Source of the DNA: Marisa cornuarietis
Lineage: Eukaryota > Mollusca > Gastropoda > Architaenioglossa > Ampullariidae
DNA: 64,000 nt
Direction: 5' to 3'
Assembly: GCA_004794655.1 (NCBI GenBank)
Contig: SMMW01000597.1
Span: 1,270,501-1,334,500 of the forward strand
Positions 56,276 through 64,000 of this stretch are shown here, piece by piece. Made by a program: the position numbers and the translations under genes. A model generated the notes under the pieces. It was not told the origin of the DNA, searched no databases, and was given only the letters and a program-made list of their open reading frames with translations. Position 1 is the stretch's first letter, and each line of letters opens with the position of its first letter.

Positions 56276-56915
56276 CATGTATGCTGCCTGCTGTTGTTTC
56301 ATTTAATGTGAATGACAAAGAAAAAACAAGAGAGTGAGAACACGCTAAGATTGTTAAAGTGTTCGCAGTAGCAACTGCAATTAACCGCTAGTAACTCACC
56401 TCTCGCTCCGCCCAAAGGGTCGACCTTAGACAAACAAGGCTTCTTCTCGAGCAAACCTTTTGTACCTGCCATGTAACTTTGGAAATTATTTTTATTTGTC
56501 TACACCGAAGGGATAAGGAGGCATTACATCCAGTGGCAGGAACGACCCAAAACACATCAAAAAGTCCGGTGACAGACGAAGACAAAAAGAAAGCAGTCCC
56601 CTCAAGTTGTCCGTTCTTAAGTCTTTCAGGACGGAGTTGCATGCATTCATATTCATATTTTCTCCATGATAGCCCGCTACAAATTTACAATAAATGAGCA
56701 TGTTGCTGCTAGACACGCTGTCTGTTGTTTGCCCTAAGTAAGGCAAAGTAACTCTTGCGGTCTACTCTAAGTCACAGTATGAATGGTCATGAAGTCATCA
56801 TAGAAAGCGGAACGTCTAGCGTTTAGTCTGTCAGCGAGTAATATTGATGTTCACAGTCAAATATTTATCACATCTATGTCGTCAGGGTGCGGTGTCCTTT
56901 AAAGAAAGAAAAACC
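56276..56915. other. Upstream region of the mucin-like gene
   Basis: Non-coding sequence. The start codon at 56916 follows AAAGAAAGAAAAACC. TATGTCGTCAG just before 56886 could be a splice acceptor of an upstream UTR exon, or transcription could start here; the sequence does not decide. Confidence 0.4.
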
Positions 56916-59900
56916 ATGACATCTTTTCGACTCTTCGTCCTACTGGGGATTGGTAAGTGCAAGATCCTTAATCGTCTGATGACAGAATTCCCCCTTTAGC
57001 CCTTCCCTCTCATCTCTTTCTTACTCTCTCGAATTTGTTTTCTGTTCTTGTTTTCTTGTTCATTTTTTCCACTTTTTATTCATGTCATTTGTTTTTCCGG
57101 TAACTTTTTGTTTTGTTTTCTTTCTCTTCATTTCTTTTCCCCGTCCTACCACCTTTGTTTAATTTTATTTGCATTTCCCGACCAGACCAGACAACCATGC
57201 AGTCTAACAATGTGCACCAAGCCTGATCTTAACGTATTATGGATTACGTCCCTTATCTTGGCTTTGATGTTGTTGACTTTGAAAGGGAAAGTGCTTCCAC
57301 ATGTCATTTATAAAGTGAGCAAATACAGAAGTGATGTTTACTTCTTTCAAATGCTACGCTTATTTGTGTGCTCTGCATGTCTTCCTCATTTGCTGGTTGG
57401 CTGGTCGGTTGGATGGATATCTAGGTGTACAAATGTTTATCTAAAAAGATACTTGCATTTTTACAAAATAAAAGGCTTTAGTAGTTGAAGCTCCGTAAAC
57501 GAGGTCTTGAAAACGGTCAAAGTAACCACTGTATACATAAATATCTAAACTGTTTTAAATGTAAATCTTGCAACTACTGCCAATCTCATTGATATGTGCT
57601 AATGCTTCAACTCTGTAATTGTTACTGATCAAATACTTTACTATATTTTAGCAAATTTAAATGCGTTAAGTAATAACATTTCTAAAGTTTCACAAATTAA
57701 TGGTAACATCACAGTAAACTCTTACGCATGAGACTTTTTTAATCGCTTACTGTCTGCAGAAAAAGGTGTACGCAAATTTTCTCGTTGTCTTGCAGTGATT
57801 ACAGGAACTGTTGGTGCATCAACAATAAGTTCTTTAGATACATCATCTACTCCTACATCGCTTACTTCCTCAAGCACATCGTCAACACCAACAGAACCTA
57901 GTACTTCAGAAAAAATATCAACAGCATCTAGTACATCAGAGACACCATTACCACAAACAGCATCTAGTTCTTCAGAAACACCGTCAACACCAACAGCATC
58001 TAGTACATCAGATACACCGTCAACACCAACAGCAACTAGTACATCAGATACACCGTCGACGCCAACAGCATCTAGTACATCAGATACACCGTCAACACCA
58101 ACAGCATCTAGTACATCAGATACACCGTCAACACCAACAGCATCTAGTACAACAGATACACCATCAACACAGTCAACACCAACAGCATCTAGTACATCAG
58201 ATACACCGTCAACACCGTCAACACCAACAGCATCTAGTACATCAGATACACCATCAACACAGTCAACACCAACAGCATCTAGTACATCAGATACACCGTC
58301 AACACCGTCAACACCAACAGCATCTAGTACATCAGATACACCGTCAACACAGTCAACACCAACAGCATCTAGTACATCAGATACACCGTCGACGCCAACA
58401 GCATCTAGTACATCAGATACACCGTCAACACCAACAGCATCTAGTACATCAGATACACCGTCAACACCAACAGCATCTAGTACATCAGATACACCGTCAA
58501 TACCAACAGCATCTAGTACAACAGATACACCATCAACACAGTCAACACCAACAGCATCTAGTACATCAGATACACCGTCAACACCAACAGCATCTAGTAC
58601 ATCAGATACACCGTCAACATCAACAGCATCTAGTACATCAGATACACCGTCAACACCAACAGCATCTAGTACATCAGATACACCGTCAACACAGTCAACA
58701 CCAACAGCATCTAGTACATCAGATACACCGTCAACACAGTCAACACCAACAGCATCTAGTACATCAGATACACCGTCGACGCCAACAGCATCTAGTACAT
58801 CAGATACACCGTCAACACCAACAGCATCTAGTACATCAGATACACCGTCAACACCAACAGCATCTAGTACATCAGATACACCGTCAATACCAACAGCATC
58901 TAGTACAACAGATACACCATCAACACAGTCAACACCAACAGCATCTAGTACATCAGATACACCGTCAACACCAACAGCATCTAGTACATCAGATACACCG
59001 TCAACATCAACAGCATCTAGTACATCAGATACACCGTCAACACCAACAGCATCTAGTACATCAGATACACCGTCAACACAGTCAACACCAACAGCATCTA
59101 GTACATCAGATACACCGTCAACACAGTCAACACCAACAGCATCTAGTACATCAGATACACCGTCGACGCCAACAGCATCTAGTACATCAGATACACCGTC
59201 AACACCAACAGCATCTAGTACATCAGATACACCGTCAACACCAACAGCATCTAGTACATCAGATACACCATCAACACAGTCAACACCAACAGCATCTAGT
59301 ACATCAGATACACCGTCAACACCAACAGCATCTAGTACAACAGATACACCATCAACACAGTCAACACCAACAGCATCTAGTACATCAGATACACCGTCAA
59401 CACCGTCAACACCAACAGCATCTAGTACATCAGATACACCGTCAACACCAACAGCATCTAGTACATCAGATACACCGTCAACACCGTCAACACCAACAGC
59501 ATCTAGTACATCAGGTACACCGTCAACACAGTCAACACCAACAGCATCTAGTACATCAGGTACACCGTCGACGCCAACAGCATCTAGTACATCAGATACA
59601 CCGTCAACACCAACAGCATCTAGTACATCAGATACACCGTCGACGCCAACAGCATCTAGTACATCAGATACACCGTCAACACCAACAGCATCTAGTACAT
59701 CAGATACACCGTCGACACCAACAGCATCTAGTACATCAGATACACCGTCAACACCAACAGCATCTAGTACATCAGATACACCGTCAACACCAACAGCATC
59801 TAGTACATCAGATACACCGTCAACACCAACAGCATCTAGTACAACAGATACACCATCAACACAGTCAACACCAACAGCATCTAGTACATCAGATACATCG

Positions 59901-62556
59901 TCAACACAGTCAACACCAACAGCATCTAGTACATCAGATACACCGTCAACACAGTCAACACCAACAGCATCTAGTACATCAGATACACCATCAACACTAA
60001 CAGCATCTAGTACATCAGATACACCGTCAACACAGTCAACACCAACAACATCTAGCACATCAGATACACCGTCAACACAGTCAACACCAACAGCATCTAG
60101 TACATCAGGTACACCGTCAACACAGTCAACACCAACAGCATCTAGTACATCAGATACACCGTCAACACCAACAGCATCTAGCACATCAGATACACCGTCA
60201 ACACAGTCAACACAAACAGCATCTAGTACATCAAATACACCGTCAACACCAACAGCATCTAGTACATCAGATACACCGTCAACACCAACAGCATCTAGTA
60301 CATCAGATACACCGTCAACACCAACAGCATCTAGTACATCAGGTACACCGTCAACACCAACAGCATCTAGTACTTCAGATACACCGTCAACACCAACAGC
60401 ATCTAGTACGTCTACTACACCGTCAACACCAACAGCATCTAGTACGTCTGCTACACCGTCAACACCAACAGCATCTAGTACATCAGATACACCGTCAACA
60501 CCAACAGCATCTAGTACATCAGATACACCGTCAACACAAACAGCATCTAGTACATCAGATACACCGTCAACACCAACAGCATCTGGTACATCAGATACAC
60601 CGTCAACACCAACAGCATCTAGTACATCAGATACACCGTCAACACCAACAGCATCTAGTACGTCTACTACACCGTCAACACCAACAGCATCTAGTACATC
60701 AGATACACCGTCAACACCAACAGCATCGAGTACATCAGATACACCGTCAACACCAACAGCATCTAGTACGTCTACTACACCGTCAACACCAACAGCATCT
60801 AGTACATCAGGTACACCGTCAACACAGTCAACACCAACAGCATCTAGTACATCAGATACACCGTCAACACCAACAGCATCTAGTACATCAGATACACCGT
60901 CAACACCAACAGCATCTAGTACATCAGGTACACCGTCAACAGCATCAACACCAACAGCATCTAGTACATCAGATACACCGTCAACACCAACAGCATCTAG
61001 TACATCAGGTACACCGTCAACAGCATCAACACCAACAGCATCTAGTACATCAGATACACCGTCAGCACCAACAGCATCTAGTACATCAAATACACCGTCA
61101 ACAGCATCAACACCAACAGCATCTAGTACATCAGATACACCGTCAACACCAACAGCATCTAGTACGTCTGCTACACCGTCAACACCAACAGCATCTAGTA
61201 CATCAGATACACCGTCAACACCAACAGCATCTAGTACATCAGATACACCGTCAACACCAACAGCATCTAGTACATCAGATACACCGTCAACACCAACAGC
61301 ATCTAGTACATCAGATACACCGTCAACACCAACAGCATCTAGTACATCAGATACACCGTCAACACCAACAGCATCTAGTACGTCTACTACACCGTCAACA
61401 CCAACAGCATCTAGTACATCAGATACACCGTCAACACCAACAGCATCTCGTACGTCTACTACACCGTCAACACCAACAGCATCTAGTACATCAGGTACAC
61501 CGTCAACAGCATCAACACCAACAGCATCTAGTACATCAGATACACCGTCAACACCAACAGCATCTAGTACATCAGATACACCGTCAACACCAGCAGCATC
61601 TAGTACGTCTACTACACCGTCAACACCAACAGCATCTAGTACATCAGATACACCGTCAACACCAACAGCATCTAGTACGTCTACTACACCGTCAACACCA
61701 ACAGCATCTAGTACATCAGGTACACCGTCAACAGCATCAACACCAACAGCATCTAGTACATCAGGTACACCGTCAACAGCATCAACACCAACAGCATCTA
61801 GTACATCAGGTACACCGTCAACACCAACAGCATCTAGTACATCAGATACACCGTCAACACCAACAGTATTCAGTACCTCACAGACAACACTAACACCATT
61901 TATTCCCTCAGAGACACTGTCAACATCCACAATATCTAGTACTTCAGCAGTACCTCAGAGTACCTCAGAGACAACGTCAACAGGAATAGTACCTAGTACA
62001 TCAGGGGGACCGTCAACACCAGTAGTATCTAGTACTTCAGTGACTTCGCTAGCATCAACAGTATTGAGTACCTCAGCGATATCGTCAGCAGCAACATTAC
62101 CTAGTACTTCAGAAACAGCATCCACAGTTTCTAGTACTTTAAGGCTATCGTCGACATCAACAGTACCATCCACAGTTCCTAGTACATCAGAGGCACCTTC
62201 AACACAAGCAGTATCTAGTACTTCAGTGACATTATCAACGGTACCTAGTACTATAGAGACAACATCAACAGGAACGAGTACTTCCATGACTTCTTCACCT
62301 AGTACATCAGAGGCAGCATCAACAGTACCTCGTACGTCCGAGACTTCGTCTTCATCATCAGCGGTACCTAGTACTTCAGGGATATCGTTAACAGCAACAG
62401 TTACTAGTACTTCAGGGACAACATCAACATTCACAATATCTAGTACTTCAGAGACTTCGTCAGCATCAACAGTATTGAGTACCTCAGTGATGTCATCATC
62501 GACTACCACTACACCAGTTTCTTCAACAAAGTATCCCGTGAAGCCTCCTCAATTGG
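56916..62556 (+). CDS. Secreted mucin-like protein with Ser/Thr/Pro repeats, 3' end beyond the window
   Basis: Exon 1 (56916-56952) encodes MTSFRLFVLLGI and ends with the GTAAGT donor. Exon 2 (57796-62556) follows a TTGTCTTGCAG acceptor, and the join gives a clean signal peptide (MTSFRLFVLLGIVITGTVGA). Exon 2 alone codes for 1,587 residues. After a short unique part come, from about 57960 to 61870, on the order of 100 units of the 12-residue type ASSTSDTPSTPT or the 15-residue type with an extra STQ or STA. A less regular Ser/Thr part and PVSSTKYPVKPPQ follow up to a GTATGT donor. No Cys is seen. Such sequence is a dense O-glycosylation substrate, as in mucus, tube or shell-matrix proteins. 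Tissue role and C-terminal domains are unknown, because the next exon is not visible. Confidence 0.85.
56953..57795. other. Intron 1 of the mucin-like gene
   Basis: GTAAGT to TGCAG, phase 1, between the signal peptide exon and the repeat exon. Nothing else is recognised. Confidence 0.75.
57960..61868 (+). repeat. 36/45-bp coding minisatellite of the mucin-like gene
   Basis: The basic unit is ACACCAACAGCATCTAGTAC followed by ATCAGATACACCGTCA. Insertions of 9 bases (CAGTCAACA, CCGTCAACA or GCATCAACA) make the 45-bp variant, and all lengths are multiples of three. The CAGTCAACA type predominates to about 60220. The GCATCAACA type and the CGTCTACTACACCG variant are found only after about 60400, so the array has zones. 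Confidence 0.95.
58388..59161 (+). repeat. 387-bp higher-order repeat, two tandem copies
   Basis: A marker GTCGACGCCAAC occurs at 58388, 58775 and 59162, exactly 387 bases apart. Between the markers the order of unit variants (12, 12, 12, 15, 12, 12, 12, 15, 15, 12 residues) is the same, including the rare IPTASSTTD and TSTASS units. The third block keeps only the first few units. This shows block duplication of ten units rather than unit-by-unit change. Confidence 0.93.
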
Positions 62557-62859
62557 GTATGTTTCTTTTTTTTTTTTTAATTTGTTAATAAAGATAAGTT
62601 ACAAGCACAAAAAGGTTGAAAATGTTTGTTTTGAAATTCTCTTATGGTAGTCGGATATTACTCGACTCAAGTTCAATCTTAAAATAGAAAATATCCTTTA
62701 TTTCAACCCTATGTTGAGACTTGATAAAGCAAACCTCCATGTTACACTCCCCCTCCCCCAATCAAGATTCTTCACGCTTTCTTTCTTTTTTTCGTGATAT
62801 CGGCAAACGTGTCTAGACTATGTAAAGATATGTAAAGATGATTTTACCAAAACCTATGT
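62557..62859. other. Start of the next intron of the mucin-like gene
   Basis: It begins with the GTATGT donor followed by a T run (62566-62578). No exon is recognised from here to the right edge. Confidence 0.6.
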
Positions 62860-63578
62860 CATGGTGGGCAAAGTTTTCTATTTATGGGCCGGTCTCAAAA
62901 GTCTAAACTGTGCGGCGGGCCGGTAACATTCCCAAAACTCATATCATGACTACAAAACAATCCTAGGGAAATCCAAATGCGTACATAATGTTTACTTAAC
63001 CGAAATTTATATGAAAAGCGAAGAATTCTTTCACTGGCCTTTCAAACTCTGGCCGCGTTTCCGATGTAGCAACTGGCAGAACTGTAGACAGATGCTCGAC
63101 CGTCATCCACGAACGTACGTGGGACTTGTTCTGCTTCATGATCAAAAAAGTTTGTTGATTCAAACATCATCACCATTTCTCTGGGGAATTTTTTAAAGTT
63201 TGACAGGGTTCCTTACCTGGCAATTTGAAGAACTGTAAAACGTTTTTGGGATTAAAAAATGCTTCAATACAGTTGGTCAGATGATATTGAAACTAAATGA
63301 TTAGTCTTGGTGCGGGACATGTTGCCGCAAGCCTGTCCTTTGAAGGCCCGATACTCTCTCACGACTTTATCAGACACGTCAACCGCCTTATTTGTTATTA
63401 TTTTTCTTTGTCTGTCAGAATGTTACGGACTGCCAATGTCTAACGCAGCTCCAATTTTGATAGATAAAATTTCAATTAAAATAACTTAGGTTAAATTTCA
63501 AAAAATATACAAATACACCTCATTTTAGGAAAGAGGCCTGTCCAAGGAAGTCCGTGGACCGTACTTTGCCCACTCCTG
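62860..63578. mobile_element. hAT/Charlie-like non-autonomous element
   Basis: The left end CATGGTGGGCAAAGT (62860) and right end ACTTTGCCCACTCCTG (63578) form imperfect terminal inverted repeats. Near them lie GGGCCGG and GTCCGTGGACCG, the style of Charlie-type hAT termini. The 719-bp body has no transposase domain that I recognise. The flanking 8 bases do not match, so either the ends are slightly misplaced or the copy is old. Confidence 0.65.
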
Positions 63579-63764
63579 ATATTTAGTGTGAATTGTGGAT
63601 TAAGCCTGCGTGAAGAAAGGTTAGCTCGGTTGTCGCCAATCCTTTTCGATATTGTTCACTATTTATCTTACTCAGCTGATGCTTTTGCTTTCTCTGGTAT
63701 GGGAAATGTCTAGTGGCTGAAGAAAAAGCCCCGCACTTTGGTTAGTCCTTAAAGTTGTTTCATG

Positions 63765-64000
63765 TAAGGTAAAGGTAAAGGTCATCCCATAACCATTTCT
63801 GGTCGTAGGGGAGTGAGGTGTTAGAGACCCCACTTTTCTAGGGGCCAGCTTTTACATGAGGGTGGTGCCAATCTCCTCTCCCTCGCTGCCTTACCTTCCC
63901 CAACCCTCTATGGAGTCAGGTACCCATTCCCGTCAGCTGGGTCGACTGGGGGAAGTTTGCTGCGCTTATCGGGTATTGAACCAGCGTGCTCTCGGTTCGG
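63765..64000 (-). mobile_element. tRNA-derived SINE, cut by the right edge
   Basis: It is nearly identical to the SINE at 4308-4576 (GGTCATCCCATAACCATTTC, GTTAGAGACCCCACTTTTCT, TTACCTTCCCCAACCCTCTA), with a GGTAAA-repeat tail at 63766-63780. The tRNA-like head lies beyond the window. High identity to the first copy shows recent activity of this family. Confidence 0.9.

Noticed and set aside
57722..61930. A 1,402-residue protein on the - strand made of DAVGVDGVSDVL-type repeats
   Set aside because: It is the antisense of the mucin array. The + strand has a signal-peptide exon and good splice sites, while the - strand frame has none, and its regularity follows from the 36-bp period.
61955..62509. 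A 184-residue - strand frame next to the previous one
   Set aside because: It is the antisense shadow of the less regular part of the same mucin exon.

Overview
This is a piece of an animal nuclear genome. It is AT-rich, its genes are split by GT-AG introns, and it is crowded with interspersed repeats. The mix of APE-type LINEs, tRNA-derived SINEs, piggyBac, hAT, Ty3/Gypsy and a Shisa-like gene suggests a mollusc or another lophotrochozoan invertebrate; that taxonomic guess is inference. There is no sign of bacterial gene organisation, rRNA, a genuine tRNA gene or CRISPR.

Three host genes are supported, all on the + strand. (1) At 7557-15533, six coding exons plus a stop-completing exon encode a Shisa-like single-pass membrane protein with a six-cysteine ectodomain and a Pro/Tyr-rich tail. 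Its signal-peptide exon is not seen. (2) At 21427-32379, twelve exons assemble with consistent phases into a 551-residue PLEKHA8/FAPP2 orthologue: an N-terminal PI4P-binding PH domain and a C-terminal glycolipid-transfer (GLTP) domain. (3) From 56916 a signal-peptide exon is spliced to one 4.76-kb exon (57796-62556) encoding a Ser/Thr/Pro mucin-like array of 12- and 15-residue repeats. This gene runs off the right edge. The genes do not form an obvious functional unit.

The rest is mostly repeat. Positions 1-6700 hold a nest of LINEs: a Jockey-superfamily element split by a 3.2-kb RTE/Nimb-like LINE (11-bp target duplication) and again by a tRNA-headed SINE (11-bp duplication), followed by a second LINE on the - strand. 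Gene introns hold LINE fragments, SINE relics and a Ty3/Gypsy remnant with a recognisable LTR. The intergenic stretch 32.4-56.9 kb carries a SINE relic, a LINE fragment with a 14-bp duplication, a broken piggyBac, an RNase H-bearing LINE 3' end, microsatellites and a layered palindromic DNA element.

That element (51190-55209) has 57-bp perfect terminal inverted repeats, a second 111-bp inverted repeat with one mismatch, and a 2,954-bp hAT-type insertion with an 8-bp duplication. With the mucin array, which contains a 387-bp (129-codon) higher-order duplication, it is the most distinctive content of the window. Nothing here demands a new biochemical system.
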